Source of the DNA: Labia minor
Lineage: Eukaryota > Arthropoda > Insecta > Dermaptera > Spongiphoridae
Assembly (NCBI GenBank): GCA_963082975.1
Contig: OY720349.1
Coordinates: 69,066,501-69,130,500 of the forward strand
Reading direction: 5' to 3'
Length of the DNA stretch: 64,000 bases
How positions within the stretch are numbered: position 1 is the first letter of the stretch; every line of letters begins with the position of its first letter. Shown here piece after piece: positions 31,610 through 43,580 of the stretch. The notes beneath the pieces are model-generated. The model searched no databases, was not told the DNA's origin, and was given only the letters and a program-made list of their open reading frames with translations. Position numbers and translations under genes: made by a program.

Positions 31610-33136
31610 AAAATGTAAATAGATTTATATTTTAACAAATTATTAAATAATTGTTTTTAATATATTTATTTTGATTGAAATTTTGATCTCAATTTTTTGT
31701 TTTAATTCTTTTTTAAATAATAAATTAATGAAAGATTCCTTATTATTTCTCTATACGTTTTAGATTGAGTACTCTTTCTAATTATTATTAAAATTTATTA
31801 TTATTAAAACACCCTACAGATGAAATTTAATTAATATCCAATTAGTTAGAATATATAAAAATAAAATCTAGGGTGTATTTATTACTTTTTCAATTCAATT
31901 TTTTTATTTAAATTTTTTGTTAAAGATTTATTAGCATAACTTTTCTAGTTAGATTAATTCCATTAAAATTATTTAAAAAAATATACAATTCGTTTCTCAG
32001 TTTCACTTAATATATGTACATTACTACTCAAAAGTCTCAATAATAATTATGTAAACTCCACACGCCTAAATTATCATAAACTTCCATCATAAAAATAAGA
32101 AGAAAAAAAAAAGTTAAAATATGATATTAAATTTAATATCCATAAAGATAAATACCGAAACTTGGTATAGATTTATATTCCGATTAAAGAATAAAAAAAA
32201 AAAAAAAAACATTAACAATATATGAATATGATTATAATGTTCTTAATCTCCTTTTTTTTGAAATGCAGATTGTTAATTAAAAATCTTGATCGAGTGATTT
32301 ATAAATCAAAGCATGAATAATTAAAAGCTTTAAGATTTTAAAAAATGATAGGAGAATGCAACCCTTCTACACGAGTTAATGACGAACCCTTGTAATCCGC
32401 CCTAGTCCAATATAGTGAACTAAATAAAGTACCCGCTCACCCCTTTATACATTTAAACGAAGCCATTTTCATTTCATATTTTAACCAATCAATATAATAT
32501 ATAATAGAAAACAAAAATCTAAAAGTGGTTTCAAATTCAGGTTGTAATCATAGGGAATGTCAGATAAAGCGTTTTAGATAACCTAGCGTTGTTGGTTAAT
32601 GTCTATTTAGATAATTGGCAGACGGCATAACAATTGATTATATAGTAAGTTGAAAGAATGGCTTCTAAATGTATTTATGATTTATAGTTGAAATTATACT
32701 GATAAAATATTAATATCAGTATCCTTGATGAATATATATGTAGATTTCATCATCACACTAAATAGTTAATCCACATAATTTGGCATCTACATATTTTAAG
32801 TTGATAAAAATTCATTTTTTATTAAGATCGTTAAATAAAATAATTAAAATTAATAAAAGCCTATTGCCTATAATAATATATACTATTTAAACAATTTTCA
32901 AAGGAATTAAAGTTACTTGAGTTTTTACAATATTTGAATAATATCTAACTAAAGTCCTTATAGTCTTAGTCTCCTTATATTCTCTACTTTACTTTACTTT
33001 ACTTTACTATTAACTTTTTTGAAAATTTCAAAATAATTACCGTCATATTCCTAATAGTACTATTTAATTATTTTTTTTCTTAAGTTATCATTAACTAAAA
33101 ATTCTCACTGAATAATTTTTTTATATTTAGGATTTT
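31610..33136. other. AT-rich interval with two small unique islands
   Basis: About 32370-32480 (TAATCCGCCCTAGTCCAATA) and about 32530-32660 (TAATTGGCAGACGGCATAAC) are non-repetitive. There is no ORF of interest. Confidence 0.35.
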
Positions 33137-33738
33137 TACCGACCGACGATAGTAAGGGAGGTATTGTTTTCACACCAAATTTCACATGTGGAGATTTTTA
33201 CATATCTCCACGAATCATGCATTTTCTTAACAGAAAAAAGTATTTTTAGCATGATGTCTGTCCGTCCGTATAGATTTTGATCAACCGATTTTGATGAAAT
33301 TTGGTATATTTACTTAATGCATCAGTGGGATGAATTGATCAACTTTTGGTGCAATTCCGGAAACCGGAAGTGGTAGTATTAGCGATCGACGATAGGAAGG
33401 AAAGGGTTATTTTCACACCAAAGGAGATTTTTTTATATATCAACACGAATCATGCACTTTGTATTGGTTTTATCCTCGAGAAAAATCATATTTATTAGTT
33501 TTTTCTTGATTTAAAATTATATGACGTCATCCAGCCATTCATGACGTCACAGCCTGGTCTTGCATATATATTATAAATAAAATAAAATTAAAAATGTTTA
33601 TATTTATTATTTATGTATCCATATCTGTTTTTTATTACATTAATAGATATATTAAAATTATTTGAAATTGTTTCTGTAGCTGGAAATTAATTTATTTCAA
33701 ACAGTCGGTCGGTTCGGACCTGGCCACAGGTCAACTTA
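33137..33738 (+). mobile_element. Helentron-like element (family B), copy 5
   Basis: Plus-oriented, from TACCGACCGACGATAGTAAG to GGCCACAGGTCAACTTA. It resembles copy 1 closely, including the shared CCAAAGGAGATTTTTTTATA, a deletion variant missing in copies 2 and 4. The microsatellite is short (GTCCGTCCG). Copies 1 and 5 therefore form a subfamily. Confidence 0.8.
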
Positions 33739-34500
33739 TTTTTATTTAGGATAGAGATAGTTGGAGGAATATGGTTGATGTGCCCAAAATCTTTCGAGTT
33801 TCATAATGTCATAAAGATAAATAAGTATATACATAGATACAGATAGAAAATAAAAAAAACAAAAAAAAAAAAAACAAAGTTATATTGATTAACCACTTTA
33901 AGAACTTTTTTACTATATCGACAGAGATAGAGAGTTATTCCCGGGAAAACCCTTCAATTTTTATTTCCCGGGAAAAAAAATATTTTTCATGCTGATAAAA
34001 ATGATGTCGACACCGAATTTTTTGTTTGTTAACTGAAATAGTCGTAATAAAAATAAAATACAAGTATACATACATACATTTGTGTCTTTTGTTATAATTT
34101 TTTTTTTCTTTTCTTTCTTTCTCTCCCTTTAATTTTTCTTTATAATTTTCCTTTTTTTTGATTTTTTTTACAGTAAACTCTGGCAACCGGCAGTTGCCAT
34201 TGCCAAATTATTTTGCATTTAACTTGTTTTTGTATATATATATTTATATATATTTAATAGAAATTGGCATAAATTGTAAGGGTTCTTTATAAAATGGCTA
34301 TTGAATAGGTAACAATAATAAAATAAGCTATTAAAGTTGACCATTTGGAAAGAAAGTAATTCTCCTCCCATGAAACTAACCCCTCTCCATCTCCTACCCC
34401 TTAACTTGAATTAATATAAATATACAGTCGTTGAGATCGAGTAAGGCAAAGACATAATTATATTTTTTGATAAATAAATATTATTATTATTTTCCGAGCT
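33739..34500. other. AT-rich interval, nothing recognised
   Basis: The lysine-rich minus ORF at 33935-34186 and the small ORF at 34411-34662 are low-complexity or overlap the LINE fragment downstream. No gene. Confidence 0.35.
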
Positions 34501-34960
34501 GTTACACTTACTCGGCACTAGGTGCCGGTAAAGTTTCACCTGCCCTTTCAGCTTTCTTTTTCCTGGGCTAGGTTCGGCCGATACGGAGAGGGAGTTCACC
34601 CTAACCCATACGCCTTGGATAATAACAATTTTCATCCGAGGAACTTCCGGACGATATGGCATGTCTGGAGCATAACTGCTCTTTGGCCTATCCTTATGAT
34701 GTTGGTAGGCAGGTCCAGTTCCTCGATTATCCTTTTTAGCTTGTTAGACACAATGCCCTCTGCGGAGATGACTATCGGGAGTATCCTCATCTCATCTAAT
34801 TTCCATATTTTTTTGATTTGGACAGCCAGTTCCTCATATTTGATCACTTTTTCGGTTTCCGTTTTTTTTATATTCGTTGAGAGAGGAACCGCAATTAAAT
34901 TGATTATTATTATTATTATTATTGCGAGATTGCGACCTGTGAGGGCTGTGTAACAGTGTG
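34500..34960 (-). pseudogene. LINE polyprotein C-terminal fragment
   Basis: The minus frame 34632-34847 reads KYEELAVQIKKIWKLDEMRI, then LPIVISAEGIVSNKLKRIIE and a RAVMLQTCHIVRKFLG ending. This corresponds to a domain at the end of many non-LTR retrotransposon polyproteins, where [K/E]YxDLxxEIxxxW…V.PIVIGALG…LLxTxxIxRKxL is conserved. About 130 further bases downstream, including a GTGCCGAGTAAGTGTAAC ending, may be its 3' UTR. The rest of the LINE is absent. The family name is uncertain. Confidence 0.6.
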
Positions 34961-35139
34961 ATCCGTGCTTGAGGACTTTTAATCAAAAAGTAAGTAGTTT
35001 TTAATTGATTATTATTATTATGATAACTATAAGTGTCAAAATAAAATTAATTATAACTTATGACATCGTTATGATATATTATTAATTTTTATTATATTAT
35101 TAATTTTTCTTGTAGAGAATAAAATCAACAAGAAAACGT

Positions 35140-36324
35140 AGCGATGGCAGATTCATTGTGGACATACTACATTACGACATTTTTCACAAAAGAAAAAAAA
35201 AGCAAAATGCCTAAAGTGTCTAAATAAATATTTAAGTTGTAAGTAAGTTGTAAGGGATCGTCAACTAGTGGTCTGATAAGACATTTGAAACATGTCCATA
35301 AAATAAATATATTAAAACGGAATGCAAATGATGATCAAGTCGCTGGTCCAAGCAATACAGGAAATTTTTCCACAAAATCAATAAATCAACCTCTAATATC
35401 AACTTTTATTAAAAAGCAATCTATGTCTGAAATATTAGCCGGACTTGCAGCCGTTGATGGATTTTCAATTCATGGAATTTGCAAAAGCGAATTCATTTGT
35501 CAAGCGTTGTCTGATAAACAATATAATTTACCAAAGAACAAAAATAATGTAATGAAATTAATTCACGAGTAGTACAAGTTTGCAAAAGATCAAGTAATAA
35601 GTAGAATTAAATCTCATCAAGACCCTTGTGGAAAATTCAGTCTCCCATTAGATGAGTAGACGAGTTTACGGAACCGGAGGTATTTGAATATAAACATTCA
35701 TTTTAATAAAATATATATTAACTTAGGATTATTAAAAATTGCAGCTGATAAAATAATTAATTTGATAAATTCAAAATTATCTGATTTTAACATAAATTCA
35801 TCAGATGTAGTTCCATCAACTACCGATGCTGCTGCTGTTATGGTAAAATTTGGAAGATTGTCTGAATTGATTCACCAATTATGTTATAGCCACGGCATAC
35901 ATTTAGCAGTAGCAGATGTAATTTATAAAAAAACAATAACAAAAGCGAAAACGATACCAGTGATAATGGATCTAGCTCATCTAGCTGATATGACTTTTCC
36001 GAATCTGATAATGATAATGAAGATGGGCCAAATGATGGTGTAATCCATTTATGTGAAGTAGATGATATAAAACCTGCTTTAGAGATGGTAAGGAAAATTT
36101 CAAAGTTTTTTAAAATTTCTCCCCCTCCCCCCCCCCCAAAAAAAAACTCGATATTACAAGAATATGTCAAGGAAAAGCATGGGACAGAATTAAGTCTACT
36201 TTTAGATTGCAAGACTAGATGGACCATGGTCGAAAGATTTTTGAAAATTGTTGACTCCGTTTCATTGGCATTAAAAGACTTAGGATCTGGAACATTTATG
36301 AATGATGATTCATTTCTTATTTAA
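35140..36324 (+). pseudogene. hAT transposase (ZBED-like), truncated and broken
   Basis: Pieces in order on the plus strand: a BED zinc-finger remnant (CLKC near 35208, then GLIRHLKHVHK); NQPLISTFIKKQSMSEILAG (35285-35572); after a stop, a DEWTSLRNRRYLNINIHF-like segment; NSSDVVPSTTDAAAVMVKFG (hAT TDGA motif region); IHQLCYSHGIHLAVADV (hAT CxxHxLxLxVxD motif); and KHGTELSLLLDCKTRWTMVE (hAT TRW motif). At least four stops or frameshifts occur, and a proline run (about 36121-36140, C tract) interrupts it. The C-terminal dimerisation domain is missing. After 36324 the sequence joins the 3' UTR of the family D LINE tail, so it was truncated by another element. It is a different family from the CAGGGCTTCGAACCG hAT. 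Confidence 0.8.
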
Positions 36325-36780
36325 AATATATTTTAATTTAATAAGTAAATTAATTATATATATATATTATTATTGTGTATCCGCTTGATACATCGAATAG
36401 AGGCTTGTAAGACCTAAAAAATAATAGAAAGCTATTGTTCCTGAAAATTGAAAGTGGGAGGAAATGGAAGGGGATGAATCCTTAATATATATCAATTTTG
36501 CTCGAAGGCTAAAAAGAGGAATTAATATAATATTGCGATAGTTACCTCTTCTCTTCTATCGCACCTTGAAAATTAAGTGGACTGTATTAGAGGTCTATGT
36601 TTAATATATTAAGAATTTGGAATTGAAAAAAAGCTCGCTAAATAAACACTGTAATCAACTTTTATAATCTTTAATTAAATTAAAATTAGGTTCAATGTAA
36701 ATGGATTAATTATATTTAGGGTCACCTAAATATTTTTATATATCAACTTAAATCTAAATTTTAAGTCTAAAATTAATATA
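36325..36780. other. Intergenic, short LINE 3'-end match then AT-rich DNA
   Basis: The first about 60 bases (TTTAATTTAATAAGTAAATT) match the stretch downstream of the family D RT tail. The remainder shows no gene. Confidence 0.4.
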
Positions 36781-36789
36781 GTTCAAAGT

Positions 36790-37270
36790 GTTCATAAGTG
36801 CACTTATCTGACCACCGGGAATTGAAATAAATGGGAGTTTACGCGGCCGTTCGCTGTCTGGATGTCTTCTCTGCTGGTTTCGCAATTGATCCAACGATCA
36901 ATTGGCTCTGGACCCTCCTCGAGTCGAATGGACCACCACGGATCCAAAAGTAGAGATGATCCCCTTCAGTAATCACTGGGTTTGCCCCCTCGGAACAAAC
37001 TCTGGAGCACAGGACCGGCGGCTGCAATCTGTAGCCTCGTCGACGACCCCAAAAGCACCGCGTTCGAGTCGTAAATTCGAACGGGTCGAATAAGGCGTCG
37101 GTGGGCCAAGGAGCCCCAGTAATCAGTGGACGAGCAGATAAAAACAACAGGCAGCAGCGACAGACAAAGGCAATAGCACTTGGGCGACAGGTACAACAAC
37201 AGGGGGGCTTCAGAGAGCTCGGCCTGTTTTTTTATATGTAGGTAGTAAGGGAGGGGGGTGGTCAACCTCA
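36790..37270. other. GC-rich island of unknown nature
   Basis: About 480 bases with roughly balanced composition in an AT-rich setting. It contains an inverted pair (TTCGAGTCGTAAATTCGAAC), GACGAGCAGATAAAAACAAC and purine-rich CAGGCAGCAGCGACAGACAA. ORFs on both strands (36839-37271) cover it but show no family resemblance. An untranslated leader or LTR of a retroelement is my best guess, at low confidence. Confidence 0.35.
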
Positions 37271-37436
37271 TGAATTTATGACAATAACAATTAAATATTT
37301 AAAACTATAAATGAAATTAACTTAAAAATATTAAATTACACTATATAATTAATTAACACTAATATTTATAAATATTAACTTAATTACTATTTAAACATAG
37401 TCAGAGGGCGGGAATTCAAATTTATTTGAATTCAGG

Positions 37437-38070
37437 TTCCATGCGGAAACATTATTGTATATGTTATATCTATCTATTTATATGGCTCAAATATACTCGA
37501 AAGTTCTTGGCCACATTTCTCCAAATGTCCCTATCCTGAGCCCTTGTCCCATCTCTCTTACGTCCCTTCCTATGCGTCCATGGTCTTGATTCCCTTTGAT
37601 AATAATTTTGATTGATACCTCGATTTAAATTCTTCTCAAATATTATTATCCTTCGCGATTACATTCAATTTTTCTACATATTCAAATTTTACATTTTGTA
37701 TATTGTAGGAAATAATTTAAATGATGGCGCTGTGTGAAGGCTATGTAAGCGACACCTATGCTATAATGTTTGCAACCTGTGGTTGTTTATGCTCTGCCCC
37801 ACTCTCTTGTATAAAGTTGAATGTGGCGGACGGTTTATGTTTGTGTTTGTTTACAATAAAGGATTGTTAATTTTGTTTTTGATAATTAATTATTTTATTA
37901 AGTAATATCCTATAATATTAAGATTTTGTATGTTAATACTGTTCCTCTTTGTCACTAAATATTTTTTCTTATCACTATTAATTTCAAACCTCCATTAATT
38001 TTTCCTCGCTATCTGTAATTGCAATTGCCGAATCTCTTATAATATTTAAGACGTCTGCTTAGCCTAACTT
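37437..38070 (-). pseudogene. Degenerate LINE RT-tail copy, interrupted by a candidate solo LTR
   Basis: It matches the minus-strand RT tail and downstream part of family D (GAAAGTTCTTGGCC, GTCCCTATCCTGAGCCCTTG, TTCTCAAATATTATTATCCTTC, then AAGATTTTGTATGTTAATAC). A deletion removes most RT codons near 37587. A 211-bp block at 37704-37914 has no counterpart in the other copies, so it is a later insertion. Confidence 0.65.
37704..37914 (+). mobile_element. Candidate solo LTR (211 bp)
   Basis: The insertion into the LINE relic begins TGTAGGAAATAA and ends TATCCTATA, with imperfect terminal inverted repeats (TGTAGGA/TCCTATA). It is flanked on both sides by ATAT (37700-37703 and 37915-37918). It contains a CAATAAAGG polyadenylation-like signal near 37855. 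Size, TG start, inverted ends and a 4-bp duplication suit a solo LTR of a Ty3/gypsy-type element. It differs from the 358-bp LTRs at 17-21 kb. The duplication is low-complexity, so it is weak support. Confidence 0.5.
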
Positions 38071-38689
38071 TTCAATTTTTTTGTTTAATTGCATTTCGAG
38101 TGATTTTTTCCCAATTTGTGTAATCACTTACTCACAACATGCAACATATAATTGGCCGTGGGAAAAACATCTCACAATATATTAAGATCATATAAATTGG
38201 AATTATTTATTAATTATTATTAATTATTTATGTCAACTTATTTAAAATTTGATATGCACATTCATTTCATCCAAAGAATATGTATATAATATTTATAATT
38301 TTTATGTTTTATTTATATTTATAATTTAATTTTGTTTTTGTGTTTTCTTTTAATAAATAATTCTAATATTAAAAATGCGTAGAGGACGTCTAAAAAATCA
38401 TATTTTAATTTTTATATAACCAAGAAATCATTTTTTCACTCATTTTCAATTGGCGTTTTGAAAATAATTTTGTATTCATAAAAAAAGAGAATTTACAGAT
38501 TAAATTAAAATATATTAAAAGTAAGAATACAAAATTAAAGATTATATGAATAAGTAATTTTAATTTTAATCTCATAATTGGATTTCCTTTTTCAAGTAAG
38601 TATATAAGATATTAATTACAATATAATCAATAGCTAATATATAATATTAAAAATATATTTACGGATTCGTTCTATAATAAATTGATGAT

Positions 38690-39078
38690 GTCATTTAATT
38701 CTCCTACTATATATCGAATCGAATATAAAGATAAATCTTCTTTTAAACGTTGTGTGAAACAATTTCAAATAATTTAAATTTATATCTATTAATGAAATAA
38801 AAAAAAATCAAATATGAATATAATATAAATATTTTTAATTTTATTTTAAGAATACAGTAGATATATATATATATCTCACAGGCGGGGGTTGTGACGTCAT
38901 CCATATATAAATTTAAATTAAGAAAAACTAATAAAGATGTACTTTTCCAGAGATATGATCAATAAAACTCAATTTTTCTTTATAAATACTATATCTAGTG
39001 TGAATTTCAAAAAAATCGTTAGAGCGGTTTTTGAGAACCCATGGCCAAATATATATATATACAATTTTTACTCGTATA
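38690..39078 (-). mobile_element. Family A Helitron-like element, diverged partial copy
   Basis: It shares TTTCTTTATAAATACTATAT, CTAGTGTGAATTT, ATCGTTAGAGCGGTTTTTGA and ACCCATGGCC with the family A copies near 50.4 and 62.7 kb. It lies in the same orientation and runs up to a (TA)n joining a family E fragment. The GC-rich 3' terminus is not found. Confidence 0.55.
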
Positions 39079-39088
39079 AGAAGATAAG

Positions 39089-39127
<39 letters not shown>

Positions 39128-39343
39128 ATTTCCGTTTGATTAATTCGCTGAAAGTACCGGAATTAATTTTTTAACACGACTGCAAATCACTCACCAGCAC
39201 GTAACGTGGTGCCATCAACAAAGAGCCAAAGACGCGCTGGTCTAATATATATATTTATTAATTTTAATTTATAATTTAAATATAATATATGTGTTAATTA
39301 ATCAATTCAAATTTGCGAGATAGTCTAGTGGAGACACTCCAGA
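39079..39343 (+). mobile_element. Family E element, 5'-truncated copy
   Basis: The 3' part of family E: after (TA)n and a GA tract, CCGTTTGATTAATTCGCTGA, CAGCACGTAACGTGG, GCGAGATAGTC and the hairpin AGTGGAGACACT with CCAG. The 5' half is absent, replaced through the (TA)n by a family A copy. Confidence 0.6.
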
Positions 39344-42087
39344 TTTTTTTAAAATACAAAACTTTATTAATTTTTTGAACTAAGTAAAGTTTTCAACATC
39401 GTTTTCAAATTCCATAGCTTAATTGAATAAAAAATAGATTAGATAAATATAATATTATTAAAAAAATAGTTTATTTCTTTAACCGAGTTGTTTTTTGTTT
39501 TTTTTTCAAGCTCTATGGCCATATATCGAGTTGAAAGAATCTTAATGATATTTAATAATAATTTAATAATATCATATCTTGTTATATTAAATGGCTTGCT
39601 GTTCTTATAAATATAATATACGTATATAGATATATAATTTCTATATATAAATAAATATCTATAAAATATAACATTTTCTCTATATAAGTCAACATCTCGA
39701 GCTCATTAATCTTATTTTATTAACATTTCTTTTGACATGATGGCCAGATTTATGACATGCTTCCCTCAACCCCAATAGATTACACCGTCTGTTATCTTTA
39801 GCTCTCTGGTTAATTCAACACAAGCGATAGGAGACCTATTCATGTCTCTATCGTAATCGCCTTAAAATGTTTTAATCGGTTGTAATTTATTCAAATTGCC
39901 AATAAGTAGACTTTCAGAGAGACGATGCTAATAAAGTAAATTTATATTTATATATATTTACAAATTATTTCAATTAATTTTTCATTGAAGAAGCATGATT
40001 AAAAGAATTACAATGTGCTTTGTTCAGGGTTTATCAACAAATGTACACAGTTGGTTAACGTCCTTCTTACCCCTTAACACATTGGACTTTCAATAAAATT
40101 TATTTTACTCAAAAAACTACGATTTTTAAAAAAGAGAAAATATCGTTAATGGTAAAATATATTTTATTTTTATTTTATAAAACTTTTACGTAGTTGTTTG
40201 TATTCAAAATATACATATATTCTGAATATTTAGCTATTTATAATTGTTATTAACCATTTAAAATATAATAATATATGCTTGTGGCATTCATTAATTCCAA
40301 TTATATTTTAAGTAGTATATAATATAATAGATGAATTATATACATAATAATACTGTAATGTATGTAGTTCCACAAATAAACTAAAAGTGACTAATGATAT
40401 TATCAAAACAATAGGGCGACAATATTTCATGAACGTATTTGTTACAGAAACTACAAATTATACGCTTCAACTAAGCCAGTGCAGAATATTTTCGAAAATT
40501 TAAGAGTTTATTCATTTTGTAATTTATTAAAAAAATAACCACTTTTAAATAATTAAGAATTTATATTTTTTTTCAGAATTTGAAAATAATTATTTAATAA
40601 TACTTCCATTTTTAATGTTGTTCATTAAAATTGTATATATTTTTTTTTTTTTGAAGGTTCAAGCCTCCTGAGAGAATATCTCTCCATACTGACTCCCTTG
40701 CCACTAAACTTTAAATTTTTCATTAAGGTACATAAAGATCACAATCATGTTTATTTTCTATCTCGGCTACAAATAATTTTTTTTTTTCTTAAAATTGATT
40801 AGTTAGTTTAATAATTCTTAACCTCAAAGAGGAAAAAATATCAATTGATGATTATTATTTTCAATGACCGAATTCATTCACCTTTCGAATATTTTATTGC
40901 AGATATTCAACTCCTGTTTGACCTTTCGGTATTTAATTTCAATTCATGCATTTTACTCTATATAATAATATATGTATATTATATATCTATTGTTTTTTTG
41001 TTCTATTTTTTGTGATATTCATTATCATATTTTTAATTAAAACACTTGAATATTGTATCATTTAATATCAAAATTATTTAATTCAACTACCGAATATTAT
41101 TTCTATTTCGGCAGACAAAAAAAATTTTAATCAATATGGAAATATAACATATTATCTATAATATGTGCAAATGTTTATATAGATATATGTATACTGATCG
41201 CGAAAGGTTGTGACCACTCCCACTAAATTAAAATTTCCTAATTTAACTTATTTTAAAATTATTTATCTTAATATATTACAGATCTGAGAGTATATTAAGT
41301 TAAGTTGGTAAAAATATTTCTTTATTCTAAATAAAATCTATTCTGGATTTTTTTTATGATTATAAGTAATTTAAATTCAAGTATAATTCAAAAATGAATT
41401 TAAACAAAGAAATTTAAATAAGAAATAAAGTTATATTTTGAAGTTAAAAAATTATACATTTTTATTGATTTATAATACAACGATAATTTTAATATAAAAT
41501 TATGTTTCCAATGATTTTTTATACAATCCTCAATTAATAAACAATTCACAAACTGACATATAATACGATCATCAATGATTCTATAATTATGTTTGCTTTC
41601 ATCTTATATGTTTATTTTCTGACCTATGCTACCTTTAATAAATGAAATATATGTGTATTCATTCAATATATATTATTAGTAATAATATAAAGATATATAT
41701 AGCGTATGAAAGCTATTAACCCTGAACAACGTATATCTTATTAAATTAGAATCTTTATATAATAATATATAAATTAGAATTTATTTGACACGTTCAAGTA
41801 ATTACTTTACCTATATAATAAAATATTTTTAGAGTTATTGACTAAAACTGTTTTTAGTCTTATTATCAGAGAAAAATTAGAAAAGTAGTTTTGTGGTAGT
41901 GGTAGGCATTAAATAAATTCAATATAATAAAACCATCATTTTTCTTTGTAGGATAAAATATTTATTTGACTAATGAAAATGTTTCAAAAAATTTATTAAT
42001 TAATTAATTAATTTTTTTTTTATCATAAAAAGTAGATGATTAATAAATATTTAAAAAATCAATTTCTGTCATAATAACATATAAAAT
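39344..42087. other. AT-rich interval without genes
   Basis: No ORF of interest. A unique island at about 39700-39930 has mixed composition with GATTTATGACATGC and GTAATCGCC. A tRNA-like relic is annotated separately at 40644. The rest is AT-rich. Confidence 0.4.
40644..40720 (-). ncRNA. Possible tRNA-derived SINE or tRNA-like relic
   Basis: On the minus strand, TTTAGTGGCAAGGGAG resembles an internal box A, and AGGAGGCTTGAACCTTC, 30-odd bases later, resembles a box B. GAGAGATATTCTCTC between them can form a hairpin. The acceptor stem does not pair well and no poly(A) or second copy was found. Confidence 0.3.
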
Positions 42088-42545
42088 TTACAAGATAAAT
42101 AAATAAAAAACATTTTTAAGATAAAAGGAGTGGTTCGGAAAATAAATTTGCGGTGTTTTTGCTTTTGAACAGATTTGTGAACGGACAGGGTACAAGGAAA
42201 GTGATAATCTTATCCGTCCGTGACAGTTTGCGTTTACCAGCCAATTGACTTGAGAGGACAGCTGAGACCAGACCTTATAGAAAATGTCACGTGGAGACTT
42301 TTTAAATCCTAAAAAGTGTCCAAGGCGAAAATCCATCTTCCTCCAAGATGCTAGGGACGGAAGTAATGGGGGGAGGGGGGAGAGATTCCTGAGTGAAGAG
42401 AGAAGGAAAGAGGAAAGATAAAAAAAAAAAAGAGGAAAGAGAAACAAGAAAAAAGCCTCCTCCCACGAGACCTGTCGCGACCTACGATCGAATCTTCCTT
42501 GCGACAGGCTCAAAGAGAATGTAAGCCATTTCCAACAGTAAATAT
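42088..42545. other. GC-richer island with a long but doubtful minus ORF
   Basis: Unique block with purine-rich tracts (GGGGGGAGGGGGGAGAGA at about 42368). The 141-residue minus ORF (42088-42513) owes its length to lack of stops in CT-rich antisense sequence. Its residues (LFPLFFFYLSSFLLSSL) look like translated pyrimidine tract followed by unremarkable sequence. I see no family, signal or conserved motif; it could still be an exon, but I do not call it. Confidence 0.35.
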
Positions 42546-43213
42546 TTTAGTATATTCGCATCCGGTAAAGATACACTCTTCGGAATAAAAGAAACGCCAA
42601 GCGAATTTATTAAATCGTATCTTCTTGAGAGTTATATTTTTAAATCTGTGATGGGCCCAAAGAGACAAAGAGAAAAATCGTTGAGTTGTTTAAGATGTCG
42701 AGAATGATGAGGAGGACGAAGAGAAGCTTTCGGAGGAGAAGAGATAGAAAAAAAGGGAACAAAGCATCCCATCCCAAGCATCATTTCATATCATACACAC
42801 CCTTTCTCTGCAGACCAAAAAAATTGGAAACGTTTATTTGTAATGAAATTACTTTTATTTAATTATTATTTTTTTCTATTTTGATTCATTCATTATTTTA
42901 CTTATTAAAAATATTCGAAATAACAAGGTTTCTTGCACGTGACCCCCACCTCTTGCTTATTTAACTCTGCTGATGGATGAATGGAAAAATTGCGTGAATT
43001 TCAGTGGAGCGTTACTTTGTGAAGGAATCGTGAAATTTCCACCCTTTTTTTTGCCTAGGAATTTTCTAAAAATAAACTATTTTATTAATAAAAATTATGA
43101 AAAAATAAACAATAAAACATATTAATTTTCGATAATCAATATAAAATAATATTTTATCTTCAAAAAGATATAGAACAATGCCAAAATTAAACTTTCATAA
43201 CATAATAAAAATG

Positions 43214-43253
<40 letters not shown>
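42546..43253. other. Intergenic
   Basis: Mixed-composition sequence to about 43060 (ACGAAGAGAAGCTTTCGGAG), then AT-rich with a (TA)n tract at 43216-43246. No gene recognised. Confidence 0.35.
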
Positions 43254-43254
43254 T

Positions 43255-43580
43255 AATAAGTACTTGGAACACCGAGCTATTTATTATAAACTTTAAAAAT
43301 TTTACAATTTTTTTAATTATTTATTACAATTGTTAAATGGGTTTTCTAAAAATGACCCATGAAAAATTTGTTTCCTGAAATGGTACAAATTAATTTAAAT
43401 AACTTGATTTTAATTTCGATACCTGGGACACCGAGCTATCAGCTATCGCTCGACCCTTTAACAATTTATTATTATATTCTTTAAAAATTTTACAATTTTG
43501 TAATTATTTATTACAATTGTGTTTGGCTGGTAATATTAATACCTGATTCACCGAATCGCCATTCAAATAATTTTAAAGAA
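43255..43580 (-). repeat. Stacked family A 3'-end fragments
   Basis: Three related phrases occur in the same orientation: TTGGAACACCGAGCTAT (43263), CTGGGACACCGAGCTATC (43423) and CTGATTCACCGAATCGCC (43544), each followed by similar AT-rich text (TTTAAAAATTTTACAATTTT). They resemble the region next to the family A 3' end at 49.97, 60.77, 61.66 and 62.26 kb. Repeated termini like this are typical of rolling-circle elements. Confidence 0.5.

Noticed and set aside
33935-34186. Lysine-rich minus ORF
   Set aside because: Low-complexity translation of T/C-rich DNA (KEKKNYNK), no family.
34522-34953. 143-residue plus ORF
   Set aside because: Antisense to the LINE C-terminal fragment, whose minus-strand frame carries the recognisable motifs, and it runs into an (ATT)n isoleucine run.
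35838-36227. 129-residue minus ORF with a glycine run
   Set aside because: Antisense shadow of the broken hAT transposase; the glycines come from the opposite strand of a C tract.
36839-37271. Three overlapping ORFs of 63-102 residues in the GC-rich island
   Set aside because: Open frames on both strands are expected in GC-richer DNA with few stops; none shows a domain.
42088-42513. 141-residue minus ORF
   Set aside because: Length results from a purine-rich tract read antisense; no motif, no homologous family recognised, no gene structure around it.
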